Source: JBARDN01 sp963755705
GTDB taxonomy: Bacteria > Desulfobacterota > Binatia > Binatales > Binataceae
NCBI GenBank assembly: GCA_963755705.1
Contig: CAVWKW010000004.1
Coordinates: 186,001 to 250,000 of the forward strand
DNA: 64,000 bases
Reading direction: 5' to 3'
Positions 35,487-44,058 of the stretch are shown in pieces (the stretch's first letter is position 1; the number at the start of each line of letters is the position of its first letter). The translations under genes were made by a program, and so were the position numbers. The notes below the pieces were generated by a model, which did no database searches, was not told where the DNA came from, and worked only from the letters and a program-made list of their open reading frames with translations.

Positions 35487-36602
35487 TCAAGTCATCCGCT
35501 CCAATGCGGAGCGCGCTCTGAACGCCGCGAACGCGATTCCGGCCACTCCAACGAGTCCGGTGACCAACAGGGGCTGCGCGATAGTCGCAAGGCTGCCGTG
35601 GCTCCCGGCGGCGGACAGATCGATAAAGCCGTAGAATGCCTGCCCGTTCGGCGTCAGTCGCGTGAGCGTCTCGAACACGTCGGAAAGACCGTGCGGCGGA
35701 AGGAATTGGCCGCCCACCACCGACAGCAACGCGATCACCAGCGCCGCGATTCCGGTTCCTTGATCCGCGTTCCTTGCCAGGCTCATCAGGAACGCGGTGA
35801 GACCGATTGCCATCAGCACGCTGGTTAAGACTAGTGCCGCCACCAGAAACGGGTTACCCCATCTGGTCCCGAACAGCAGGGATGTCGCCGTGATCATTAC
35901 AATCATTTGGGTAAGTCCGAGCACCAGGAGTGCGCCGAACTTCCCGGCTAGTATCGCGGCCGCCTCTGCCGGCGAAGCCATCAGCCGCAAAATGGTGCGG
36001 TCGTCTACCTCCGCCCGCATTGCCTGTACGCCGGAGAGCACAGCGAAAGTCAGGAACAGAACCGTCATCGAGGCCGCGAAGAAATCAACGACTCTCAGCA
36101 GGCCGCCAGGAGAGCGCGGTATTACCGAGGCAATCCTGACTCCGTCGGGACGGACGGCGACACGGTTCAGGAAGTCACGGAGCCGCGCGTCGGTCATCAT
36201 CGTCGCGAAATGCTCGTTGCCGGCGGCGAGGATCTCGACAGATCGGGGATCGCCGGCTCGGGCCGCTTGCGCAAAACCCGGAGCCAGCACCACTCCGGAT
36301 TCAACATCGTGTGCTTTGATGGAGGCCTCGGCCGCCGAGCGCGAGGTCATCGGCAGCACGACCATTTCTCCGCGCAGAGGCGGACGGGGCGGGCGCTTTA
36401 CGAAATCGACGAAGCTGCGAGAGAGTTGAGTGTGGTCAAGATCCGCGACCGCCAGGCGCATGCGAATGCTGCTCGATCCGCCGAGAGCCAGCCCGATGAG
36501 CCCGGTCAGCGCCAGCGGGGCGATCACAGCGACAATCAGGAGGGTGCGATCGCGAAATCGCTGGCGGAGATCCTTCGAACAGATTTGCCATGCGTAATGC
36601 AT
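35487..36602 (-). CDS. ABC-2 type exporter permease (first subunit)
   Basis: 371-residue ABC-2 permease with N-terminal helix (about residues 20-42), an extracytoplasmic domain, and a C-terminal block of five helices including FLMSLARNADQG and the VVGGQFLPPHGLSDVFETLTRLTPNGQAFYG region characteristic of these exporters. It begins 5 bp after the ATPase stop and is followed within 3 bp by the second permease, so the three proteins are made together. In E. coli the YbhFSR system has the same arrangement. Substrate unknown. Confidence 0.9.
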   Translation of the reverse strand: MHYAWQICSKDLRQRFRDRTLLIVAVIAPLALTGLIGLALGGSSSIRMRLAVADLDHTQLSRSFVDFVKRPPRPPLRGEMVVLPMTSRSAAEASIKAHDVESGVVLAPGFAQAARAGDPRSVEILAAGNEHFATMMTDARLRDFLNRVAVRPDGVRIASVIPRSPGGLLRVVDFFAASMTVLFLTFAVLSGVQAMRAEVDDRTILRLMASPAEAAAILAGKFGALLVLGLTQMIVMITATSLLFGTRWGNPFLVAALVLTSVLMAIGLTAFLMSLARNADQGTGIAALVIALLSVVGGQFLPPHGLSDVFETLTRLTPNGQAFYGFIDLSAAGSHGSLATIAQPLLVTGLVGVAGIAFAAFRARSALERMT

Positions 36603-36607
36603 ACGAG

Positions 36608-37552
36608 TCAGTCACGCAGCGCGCGGCCGGTCATCGAAAGAAAGACATCTTCCAGATTCGGCTCGACGACCTTGATGCTTTCCGCGACCAGGCCAGCGCT
36701 CAGCAGCGCCGACAAGAGCGCGGGCAACCGATACGCTCCGCGATCGGCAGACACGGTGATGTGATCATCTATCACTTGAGCGGCGCGCACCCCTTCAAGC
36801 GCGGTGATCACCGAAATCGCGCCATTGAGTCCCTCGCGATGACCCAAACCAATCTCGATCCGCGCATCGTGGCCGAGCTTGGCGACCAACTCCGAGCGAG
36901 TCCCTTCCGCGATAAGCTTGCCCGCGTCGATAATACCGATACGGGTACACAGGCGTTCGGCTTCTTCCATGTAGTGAGTGGTGTAGAGAATCGCCGTTCC
37001 GTCATCGCGCAGGCGCTCGACCAGATCGAAGATTGCGCTGCGGCTCTGCGGATCGACCCCGACCGTCGGTTCGTCGAGAATCAGCAGCTTCGGCTGATGC
37101 AGAATGCCGCAGGCCAGGTTCAAGCGGCGCTGCATGCCGCCCGAGAAGGTGCTCGCAATATCGTCGGCGCGCGGCGTCAGGCCGACGGCCTCAAGTGCGC
37201 CGTCCACCGCAAGCTTGAGCCGGTCGCCACTCAGATCGTACATCCGCCCCCAGAAGTTCAGATTCTCGCGCGCGGTCAGGTCCGAATAGAGAGTGATCGA
37301 CTGCGGAACGATACCGATTAGGGCGCGCGCCGGCGGACCCGCGTCGATACCGATACCGTCGATAGTTATTTCGCCGTCATCACGCGCCAGGATTCCGGCG
37401 ATCATCGAGATCGAGGTGGTTTTGCCCGCACCATTGGGTCCGAGCATTCCGTAGATTTCACCCGCATCGATCACGAAGCTGACGCGATCGACGGCGACTC
37501 GCTCGCCAAAGCATTTTCTGAGTCCGCTCACTGTGAGCATAGCTGAGGTCAT
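36608..37552 (-). CDS. ABC-2 exporter ATP-binding protein (DrrA/YbhF-like)
   Basis: 314-residue ATPase of the drug-exporter (CcmA/DrrA) group. Walker A GPNGAGKTT, Q-loop VPQSITLY, signature FSGGMQRR, Walker B LLILDEPTVGVD and H-loop TTHYMEEAE are all visible, followed by a C-terminal domain of about 90 residues ending in VEPNLEDVFLSMTGR, a hallmark of DrrA-type subunits. Start at ATG 37552 (MTSAMLTV); the frame is open 20 codons further. It is 73 bp downstream of the GPH transporter gene and 5 bp before its permease. Confidence 0.92.
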   Translation of the reverse strand: MTSAMLTVSGLRKCFGERVAVDRVSFVIDAGEIYGMLGPNGAGKTTSISMIAGILARDDGEITIDGIGIDAGPPARALIGIVPQSITLYSDLTARENLNFWGRMYDLSGDRLKLAVDGALEAVGLTPRADDIASTFSGGMQRRLNLACGILHQPKLLILDEPTVGVDPQSRSAIFDLVERLRDDGTAILYTTHYMEEAERLCTRIGIIDAGKLIAEGTRSELVAKLGHDARIEIGLGHREGLNGAISVITALEGVRAAQVIDDHITVSADRGAYRLPALLSALLSAGLVAESIKVVEPNLEDVFLSMTGRALRD

Positions 37553-37625
37553 GATCGATTCGGTCTTCTCCGAAAGATATTTCTTCCTTGCGAGGATCCG
37601 CGGCCCGGTCAACCCCCGTCGCGGA

Positions 37626-39131
37626 TCACAGGATCCGCGCGGATGCCGCTATGCTCTCGGCACCGCGCACGCTCCCCTTAGCGATGGCGTCTGAATCAAA
37701 CTCAACCGCGCTTTCCAGCCGCTCGACATTTTGCTGATGCTTGGAGCGATCAATGTTGTAAAACAACAGGACCGCGATCGCGATCGCGCTGAACGTCGTC
37801 ACCAGTACCACAAAGATCCCGCCGAAGTGGCGCAAAATCGCCGGGTCCACGCCGCCCTGCACCGCATGCTGCGGAAAGTTGACCCAAGCCAGAATAATTC
37901 CGGAAAGGAAGATGCCGACGCCGGTGACGCATTTCGAGATGAGGCCGTTGGCGGCAAACAGCAGCCCCTCCGAACGCTGTCCGGTCGACACTGCCGCATC
38001 TTCGACCACGTCTGACATCATTGAGGCCACAATGATGAATCCGGCGATCCCGAGGGTGCTGGAGATGAACTCGAAGACTATCACGAGCGCCAACAATCCG
38101 CCGGTGCGGTTGGGCGGCGCCAAGTCGAGCAGGCGCAGCGTGATGGGTATGATTGACGCGAACAGCGAGGCGAAAAAGAGGCCGATCATCGTCGGCTTCT
38201 TTCCGAACCGCTTCGAGATTGCCGGCGCGAAGGCAACTCCGGCGAAGGCGGCCAAAAGCCCGACCATCGCGAGGTACGAAAGTTGGGCGGGCGTCAGCTC
38301 AAAGAAATAGTTCGCGATGTAGATGCTGAGCCCCTGCCTGAGGCCGCCTGAAACGGCCGAGATTACTCCCGCGATCATCAACGCGAGAAACGATCGATTG
38401 GTCAACGTGCCGCTGACCTCGTGAAACTTCTCGCGCCATGAGCCCCGTACGACCGGAGTATGGACCAGGGCCTTGATGAAGCGATGAGTGCCCAGGCATG
38501 AGATCATGATCGAGAGGAAAATCGCGATGCTCGCGACCAGCGCGTATTCGCCGTAGCCCGCGCGGTTGAGCAAACCCAGCGGATGCGTCGCGTCCTTGCG
38601 CAGGAAGACCTGGAACGCGAGTATCGACATCCCCGCGCCGCCGATGGCTCCGAAAAAGAAGCGCGAACTCATCAGGCTGGTGCGCTGGTCGTAGTCGAGC
38701 GTGAGTTCCGGTCCCAGCGCAGAGCTGGGGATTTCGTACAGACTCAGCAGCACCCGCACGAGCACCAGCATCGCGACCACGTACACGAACAGGTAGCTCT
38801 TGGGCCATCCGAGCGGAGGATCGAACAGGAAATAGAATGCGACTGCGGCCGGAATCGCGGAGGCGTACATGAACGGATGACGCCGGCCCCATCGCGAGCG
38901 CGTGTGATCCGACCATTCCCCGATCAACGGATCACAGATCGCATCGAACATCAGCGTTATCATCAGCGCCGTGCCCACCCATGCCGCCGGCAGTCCCACG
39001 ACCTGGTTGAAGAACAGTAGCAAAAGCGAGAGTGCGGTCGTGTGCACGCCAAACGCGACCGATCCGACGCCGTACAAGACATTGGTCGAAAATGTGAGCG
39101 GCGGGCGCCCTGAATTTGAATCAACGCTCAC
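37626..39131 (-). CDS. GPH-type MFS transporter (sugar/cation symporter family)
   Basis: 501-residue inner-membrane transporter with 12 predicted helices. The loop between helices 2 and 3 reads DAICDPLIGEWSDHTRSRWGRRHPFM, the signature of the glycoside-pentoside-hexuronide (GPH) family, whose conserved acidic residues take part in cation coupling. GTG 39131 overlaps the stop of the SDR gene (GTGA), which is why I prefer it; the open frame continues 96 codons inside the SDR gene without similarity. A GPH importer next to an amidohydrolase, hydratase and dehydrogenase suggests uptake of a glycosidic, uronide-like or sterol-like compound. Confidence 0.88.
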   Translation of the reverse strand: MSVDSNSGRPPLTFSTNVLYGVGSVAFGVHTTALSLLLLFFNQVVGLPAAWVGTALMITLMFDAICDPLIGEWSDHTRSRWGRRHPFMYASAIPAAVAFYFLFDPPLGWPKSYLFVYVVAMLVLVRVLLSLYEIPSSALGPELTLDYDQRTSLMSSRFFFGAIGGAGMSILAFQVFLRKDATHPLGLLNRAGYGEYALVASIAIFLSIMISCLGTHRFIKALVHTPVVRGSWREKFHEVSGTLTNRSFLALMIAGVISAVSGGLRQGLSIYIANYFFELTPAQLSYLAMVGLLAAFAGVAFAPAISKRFGKKPTMIGLFFASLFASIIPITLRLLDLAPPNRTGGLLALVIVFEFISSTLGIAGFIIVASMMSDVVEDAAVSTGQRSEGLLFAANGLISKCVTGVGIFLSGIILAWVNFPQHAVQGGVDPAILRHFGGIFVVLVTTFSAIAIAVLLFYNIDRSKHQQNVERLESAVEFDSDAIAKGSVRGAESIAASARIL

Positions 39132-39940
39132 CAGGCACGCTCTCCGCGCGCCAAACACTCCGCGCCACCATCCACAAACAGGATTTGTCCCGTCATCAGC
39201 GAATTTTCCGGGCTCACGCACCAGGCAAGGATAGCCGCCATCTGCTCTGGACGAGCCGGATATACCCCGCGCATCGGCACCATCCGCTCCATCGCCGCCC
39301 TCCGCTCGGGATCTGAAAAGATATAGGAAGCTGCGGGCGTGTCGATAAATCCAGGAGCGGTCACATTTAGTGGAATTCCGGCTCCCGCCCATTGCGGCTG
39401 GACCGCGACTCGCCGGCACCAGCAGTTAAGGGAATGCTTGGCGACGCTGTACAGGTCCAAACTCACTTTCATCCCTTGGGCCGGGGTCATTTTGTCCAGA
39501 GGCGCGATTTTCGCGGCGAACTCCCGCGCGGCGGCGATTGCTCCGGATTCGTCCATGCTCAGACAAGCTTTGGCCAATTCCGGATCAGCCGGACCAAACG
39601 ACGCGATTGAGGACACTGCCACGGCGCGAGGCGCCGTACTGGCCTCGAGCAGCGGGCGCAAGCTCTCGAGCGTCGCAACCGCGCCGAAGAAGTTCAACTG
39701 AAGACTGGTCTCCGGCGGGCCACCGCCTGCGTTGGCGACGATTCCGTCGATCCTTCCTCCGGACAGGCGCGTGACGCCGTCAACCAACGCGGCGCGTCCT
39801 TCGCTGGTCGCTAGATTCGCGATGACATCCGCATCGCGGAGATCGCAGACGATTACGCGGTCTCCTCGCTCGCGAAGATAAAGCGCTGTTGCTGCTCCGA
39901 TTCCGGACGCGGCGCCTGTGACGACGTAGGTTCGATCCAT
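39128..39940 (-). CDS. Short-chain dehydrogenase/reductase (3-alpha-hydroxysteroid dehydrogenase-like)
   Basis: 270-residue classical SDR oxidoreductase. TGAASGIG (residues 8-15) binds NAD(P); DIVANAG-type IVANAG stabilises the fold; catalytic Ser110/111 lies in VAVSSIAS; Tyr164 and Lys168 form YSVAK. The insertion between the Ser and the Tyr (about 50 residues) and the overall pattern recall bacterial 3-alpha-hydroxysteroid dehydrogenases, but the substrate is not proven. The gene starts 2 bp after the enoyl-CoA hydratase stop and overlaps the transporter start, so it is translationally coupled on both sides. Confidence 0.88.
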   Translation of the reverse strand: MDRTYVVTGAASGIGAATALYLRERGDRVIVCDLRDADVIANLATSEGRAALVDGVTRLSGGRIDGIVANAGGGPPETSLQLNFFGAVATLESLRPLLEASTAPRAVAVSSIASFGPADPELAKACLSMDESGAIAAAREFAAKIAPLDKMTPAQGMKVSLDLYSVAKHSLNCWCRRVAVQPQWAGAGIPLNVTAPGFIDTPAASYIFSDPERRAAMERMVPMRGVYPARPEQMAAILAWCVSPENSLMTGQILFVDGGAECLARGERAW

Positions 39941-39942
39941 GG

Positions 39943-40830
39943 CTAACGCTCAGCTTTAGCCTTGCGGCCCTTCGCGTCCTCGCGAATCAATCCGGCTCCG
40001 GACGGCTCGACCGGGTAACCATACTTGCTTCGCGCGTTGGCGTGTCCGACGTGATGAAGCGCGAACGCCGCCTGGACAGCGGTCCACTGCCCCTGCGCGT
40101 CGAGGCTCTGATTGACGGCCATCTTTGCCAGTCGAAGTCCGATCGCGGGACGCTTGGCGATACGCTCGGCCAATTCGAGCGTGGCGGATTCTAAATCCGA
40201 TCGAGGAACCACCAGATTGACCATTCCGAGTTGGTGGCACTCCTGGGCGCTGAACGCGGCGCCCGTGAAGAGCATCTCCTTAGCCTTGCGGGCGCCGAGC
40301 TCCCAGGTATGCGTGAAAAACTCGTGGCCATTGACGCCGAAGGCAACCACGGGATCAGAGAAGGTCGCATCCTCGCTCGCAACCACGATATCGAACGGCC
40401 ACACCAGCATCAGGCCGCCGGCGATAACTTTTCCGTGGACTTGCGCGATCGTCGGCTTGGGCAGATTACGCCATCGCCAGCAAAACCCGAGATAGATCTC
40501 CTCCTCGCCGTTCATCATGCCGGCTTGGCCCTCTTCATCGAATCCGCCCCACAGACTCACGGTGTCGTAGTCGTTCAGATCGGCGCGATCGTTCAGATCA
40601 TGGCCTGACGAGAAGTGCGGGCCGTCGGCGGATATGATGATTACCTTGATGTCGTTATCGGCCACCGCGATCCGAAAAGCGCGGTCGATTTCATAGAGCA
40701 TCTTGCGGTCCTGCGCGTTGCGCTGCTCGGGCCGGGCCAGCACCACGCGGGCAATATGCGGCGCGGGATTTTCGTAGCGGATTCTTTCAAACGTTGAACT
40801 GATGTTAGCCTGCTTTCCTTTTCGAGCCAT
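39943..40830 (-). CDS. Enoyl-CoA hydratase/isomerase family protein (crotonase fold)
   Basis: 295-residue crotonase-superfamily protein, expected to act on an acyl-CoA thioester. The oxyanion-hole segments FSSGHDLND (about residues 73-81) and VHGKVIAGGLMLVWPFDIVVA (about 131-151) are clear. The usual catalytic Glu pair is not obvious: the first position region reads GGLML and the second reads VNGHEFF, so it may catalyse a reaction other than simple hydration. GGAGG sits 7 bases before the ATG. It is 68 bp downstream of the amidohydrolase gene and 2 bp before the SDR. Confidence 0.88.
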   Translation of the reverse strand: MARKGKQANISSTFERIRYENPAPHIARVVLARPEQRNAQDRKMLYEIDRAFRIAVADNDIKVIIISADGPHFSSGHDLNDRADLNDYDTVSLWGGFDEEGQAGMMNGEEEIYLGFCWRWRNLPKPTIAQVHGKVIAGGLMLVWPFDIVVASEDATFSDPVVAFGVNGHEFFTHTWELGARKAKEMLFTGAAFSAQECHQLGMVNLVVPRSDLESATLELAERIAKRPAIGLRLAKMAVNQSLDAQGQWTAVQAAFALHHVGHANARSKYGYPVEPSGAGLIREDAKGRKAKAER

Positions 40831-40898
40831 CGAGACCTCCGCGGCTTGCTCCCTATCCGGACGTTACTTGAGCGCTGGGTTGACAAGCCCCAGCTCGA

Positions 40899-42557
40899 TC
40901 ATCGTGCGGCCGGTTTACCGTGGCGGATGACTTCGCCCGCGCGAGCTCCCGTGTGTTGACCGTCGAGCACGTTGATCTTGCCGTTTACGATGGTGGCCTT
41001 GTAGCCGATCGAGCGCTGAGTCCATCGCGGCGCGCCGCCCGGGAAATCATTCACCATCTCGGGCTGCAGCTCCGCGACTTTGTCCGCATCAAACACGTTA
41101 AGGTCGGCGCGCATGCCGACCGCCAGCGTCCCACGATCTTTCAGCCCGATCACTCGCGCGGGACCCGAAGTCATGCGGCGAATCGCTTCCGCGATCGAAT
41201 AAAGGCCGGTTTTGCGCACCCAGTGAGAGAGCACGAAGCTGGCCCATCCCGCGTCGATCATTTGCGAGACGTGCGCACCCGCGTCGCCGAGACCCGGGAA
41301 GCAGTGCTCACTCTTGATCACCTCGCTCAAGGCCTTGAGGTTGCGGTTGTGCATGATGAAATTAAAGAGCGCTTTGCCCCTGGTCTCGCGCGAGAGCCGC
41401 ACGAAAGTTTCCGACCAATGCTCGCCGGCGGCGGCGGCAATCGCGAGCAGATTGTTCTCGGGCGCGTCCCTGTAATCAGGCGAAGTACCCGCGCCCAGAT
41501 AGTAGACCCACTTCATCTCGGCCGGGGTGGGATTTTGGCGCCGGCCTTCTTCAATCAGGTTGGCGCTGAAGTCGGCATCATTTAGCGCGGCCACGCGTTC
41601 GGGGAATCCCATCGTCTGCAATTGTTTCCAGGATTCACCCAAGTGCGGCAGCTGCGGAGATTGTAGTCCAAACATACCGCCGGAGCCGCGCACCTGAGTG
41701 ATCGCCGTGATGTCGCGCCCGTCGCAGAGCCGGTCAAGAACCTCGCGCCGCTGCACGCCGGAATTCTCATCCTCGCCCGCGCCATAGCTGAACAGGAAGC
41801 GGCCTTTGCCGCTTTTCACGACCGCCATGAAGGCCTTTGGATCGTCGCCGACGAACTGAACCAGGGCATCGCGCGGCCACACTTGCCCCGCGATATCGAC
41901 GAGCTCGATCGGATCGGCGAAAGTTCCGGGAATCGAACGGCCGTCGGGAAGCTTGTGCGGCGGATGACGATTGGTCGAGAACCCGACCGCGCCGTGATCG
42001 ATGGACTCGCCAACGATCTCGGCCATCCTGCGCCGCTCGGCTTCGGTCGCCTGTTCCTCGACCGCGCGCTCACCCATGACGTAGAAGCGCACGGCGCAAT
42101 GCCCGACCATCCCGGCGACGTTGATCCCGGGCTTGAGCTTTTCGATCGCATCGAGGTAGCCGCCGTAGTCTTCCCACGTCCAGGGCAGGCCGGTGAGGAT
42201 CGCGTTGCGCGGGATATCCTCGACCGTCTCCATCATCCCGGCGAGCAGCTCCCGATCAGCAGGCTTGCACGGCGCGAAAGTGACGCCGCAGTTACCCATC
42301 AACGCGGTGGTAACGCCGTGCCAGCTCACCGGCGTGAGATACGGATCCCAGCCGATTTGGGCATCGAGATGGGTATGGATATCAACGAATCCCGGCGAGA
42401 CGACCAATCCCGCAGCGTCGATCACCTGCCGTCCGCGGCTGATCTTTCCGCCAATTTCGGTGATTCGTCCGTCGTCGATCGCCAGGTCGCCCGCGAATGG
42501 TCCGACGCCGGTTCCATCGACGATAGTCCCGCCTTTAACTACGATCTCATGTGACAT
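40899..42557 (-). CDS. N-acyl-D-amino-acid deacylase-type amidohydrolase
   Basis: 552-residue amidohydrolase of the D-aminoacylase group. Metal ligands are His61 and His63 in IHTHLDAQ, Cys90 in ALMGNCGV (a bridging cysteine is typical of D-aminoacylases), and downstream His residues in VGHCAVR and IDHGAVG. The C-terminal barrel closure contains GLGDAGAHVSQM, and the beta-sandwich has GMRADLNVFD. The substrate could be an N-acyl amino acid or another amide. AAGGAG is about 7 bases before the ATG. It is the first structural gene after the TetR gene (88 bp), followed by the enoyl-CoA hydratase. Confidence 0.88.
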   Translation of the reverse strand: MSHEIVVKGGTIVDGTGVGPFAGDLAIDDGRITEIGGKISRGRQVIDAAGLVVSPGFVDIHTHLDAQIGWDPYLTPVSWHGVTTALMGNCGVTFAPCKPADRELLAGMMETVEDIPRNAILTGLPWTWEDYGGYLDAIEKLKPGINVAGMVGHCAVRFYVMGERAVEEQATEAERRRMAEIVGESIDHGAVGFSTNRHPPHKLPDGRSIPGTFADPIELVDIAGQVWPRDALVQFVGDDPKAFMAVVKSGKGRFLFSYGAGEDENSGVQRREVLDRLCDGRDITAITQVRGSGGMFGLQSPQLPHLGESWKQLQTMGFPERVAALNDADFSANLIEEGRRQNPTPAEMKWVYYLGAGTSPDYRDAPENNLLAIAAAAGEHWSETFVRLSRETRGKALFNFIMHNRNLKALSEVIKSEHCFPGLGDAGAHVSQMIDAGWASFVLSHWVRKTGLYSIAEAIRRMTSGPARVIGLKDRGTLAVGMRADLNVFDADKVAELQPEMVNDFPGGAPRWTQRSIGYKATIVNGKINVLDGQHTGARAGEVIRHGKPAAR

Positions 42558-42645
42558 TGTGGTCTCCTTGGTCCGATTCCGGATTGGTCTCTATGACGAT
42601 GAACGTCCGGTCCGTGGACGTGACACCCGCTGCTCACGGCTGCGA

Positions 42646-43440
42646 TTACGACTGCGGCTCCCTTTCAGGTTTTCCATAACGGGTCGCTCTTATCGCTGCC
42701 GGGGAGGCTATTGGGGTTTCGGATATCGTGAGGCTCGGCTGGCTTTTCACCGCGACCAGCGAGTTCACGATAAAGTCGATGGTGGTTTCTTCGGCGGCCT
42801 CATCGTCGATATCTTTCGAGCCGTGGTCGCCGCGGCGGTTTCGCGCGAACCATGCAAGGGTCTCGACAACCAGCCGTGCGGCGACGGCGGGATGCGGAAC
42901 CGGCCGGAACTGACCCGCCTCGATGCGCGACTCGATAAGGCGAGTGAGCACGGCGACGAGTCCGCCGCGCATCCTGCCAAAATAGAGCTCGCCGAGTTCG
43001 GGCAGGTCGAGCGCGGAGCGATCGAGCATCGCGGTCACATGCGCGGTGCGATACATGTTCGCATAAAGCTCGCGCACGATGCTTTCCAGTTCGATGGATG
43101 GGTTCTCGGCGCGTATGCGCTTGACCGCGGCCAAGAGTGTAGGAGCCCCGGCTTCTTGCCGGAAGCGTTCGGCAATCAGTTTGACGAGCGCGCCGGGCAG
43201 AGGTGTGCGTATGGGAAAGGTCGGTGCGTCGCCGGACGGCCGGCGGCTGAAACCGTGATCGATAACGAAATAGAAGAGCGCTTCTTTGCTCTCGACGTAG
43301 TTGTAGAGCAGACCCGAGGAGACCCCCATCCCGCGCGCGATATCGGCCATCTGCGCGCGCCGAAAACCCTTCGTCGCGAACACGCGGATTGCGGCCGCGA
43401 TGAGGCTCGGGACGCGATCGAGGGGTTTGGTTCTGGCCAC
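42646..43440 (-). CDS. TetR-family transcriptional regulator
   Basis: 264-residue TetR repressor. The N-terminal helix-turn-helix spans about residues 10-55, with FATKGFRRAQMADIARGMGVSSGLLYNYVESKEALF covering the recognition helix. The variable C-terminal ligand domain ends in a Glu/Pro-rich tail. I start at GTG 43440 (VARTKP), which has GGGAAGA upstream, because the ATG at 43479 lies inside the operator and only 13 codons from it. Its promoter carries a perfect palindrome between the -35 and -10 boxes, so autorepression is expected. It heads a run of ten further reverse-strand genes and is the obvious candidate regulator for them. Confidence 0.88.
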   Translation of the reverse strand: MARTKPLDRVPSLIAAAIRVFATKGFRRAQMADIARGMGVSSGLLYNYVESKEALFYFVIDHGFSRRPSGDAPTFPIRTPLPGALVKLIAERFRQEAGAPTLLAAVKRIRAENPSIELESIVRELYANMYRTAHVTAMLDRSALDLPELGELYFGRMRGGLVAVLTRLIESRIEAGQFRPVPHPAVAARLVVETLAWFARNRRGDHGSKDIDDEAAEETTIDFIVNSLVAVKSQPSLTISETPIASPAAIRATRYGKPEREPQS

Positions 43441-43459
43441 GTTTTCTTCCCGAGGCCAA

Positions 43460-43487
43460 TTTATAACTGAATGATTCATTCAGTCAA
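43460..43487 (-). promoter_or_regulatory. TetR gene promoter with operator between -35 and -10
   Basis: On the reverse strand TTGACT (43487-43482), a 16-bp spacer, and TATAAA (43465-43460) form a strong sigma-70 promoter. A perfect 9-bp inverted repeat ACTGAATGA-T-TCATTCAGT (43466-43484) fills the spacer. A repressor bound there would block polymerase. Palindromes of this TGAATGA/TCATTCA type are characteristic TetR-family operators. Confidence 0.85.
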
Positions 43488-43588
43488 TAGATAGCTGACA
43501 TCAGAAAGATCGTTCGGTATGCCGATGAACCCAGTTTACGGGGCGTGGAATCCTGACCCTTGAAGGCGTTCGCTGAGAATCAGAGGGC

Positions 43589-43634
43589 TTGATGGTGCGT
43601 CTATCCGGCCGTATAATGAATCTGAATTCAGGTT
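43589..43634 (+). promoter_or_regulatory. DUF5367-TetR operon promoter with downstream palindrome
   Basis: TTGATG (43589-43594), a 17-bp spacer and a perfect TATAAT (43612-43617) make a strong promoter for the gene at 43651. Immediately after the -10, AATCTGAATTCAGGTT (43619-43634) is an inverted repeat with one mismatched pair and the core CTGAATTCAG. Its position over the start site suits a repressor operator, most simply for the TetR at 44055. Confidence 0.7.
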
Positions 43635-43650
43635 CGAGAAAGAAACTACA

Positions 43651-44058
43651 ATGACCGATACAACCACAGCTTCCGCACCACCGAGGATCAATGTAGCGCG
43701 GCTGTTGGGGATCGGGTTTGCCATTTGGTTTCTCGGCACCATCGCGTTGCGCCTGATCGGACAGTACCTGTTCCGCCCGGAGAGCCCGATTTACATAGCG
43801 GCGCTGCTGTTAGTTAGCTTTCCGTTGATGCTGTTACTGGTGCGGCGGCTTTGTACGGATGCGGGCGTGCGGAATGAACAGCTGCCAATGGCTGCCATTG
43901 TGCTTATGATGCCGACTTTCGTGCTCGATACCCTGAGCACAGTTTTCTTTCCAATTTTCTATCCGAACATTGATGAGCGAGCGGCCGGACTATATGGCGG
44001 CTGGATAATCTGGTGTATCGGCGGAGGACTCCTCGGGGTTATCTTGCGGAGACGATGA
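43651..44058 (+). CDS. Four-helix membrane protein, DUF5367-like
   Basis: 135-residue integral membrane protein with four hydrophobic segments (about residues 20-40, 48-65, 80-100, 112-130). The sequence resembles DUF5367 proteins, including LPMAAIVLMMPTFVLDTLSTVFFPIFYPNI. Function of the family is unknown; small four-helix proteins beside TetR regulators are often transport- or stress-related. GAGAAAG precedes the ATG by about 8 bases. Its TGA stop overlaps the ATG of the downstream TetR gene, so membrane protein and regulator are translationally coupled, a common design where the regulator senses the same compound as the membrane protein. Confidence 0.75.
   Translation: MTDTTTASAPPRINVARLLGIGFAIWFLGTIALRLIGQYLFRPESPIYIAALLLVSFPLMLLLVRRLCTDAGVRNEQLPMAAIVLMMPTFVLDTLSTVFFPIFYPNIDERAAGLYGGWIIWCIGGGLLGVILRRR

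Noticed and set aside
28936..43440. Interpretation of the cluster as a prophage or integrated element
   Set aside because: No integrase, transposase, tRNA attachment site or flanking direct repeat was found, and base composition looks like the rest of the window by eye.
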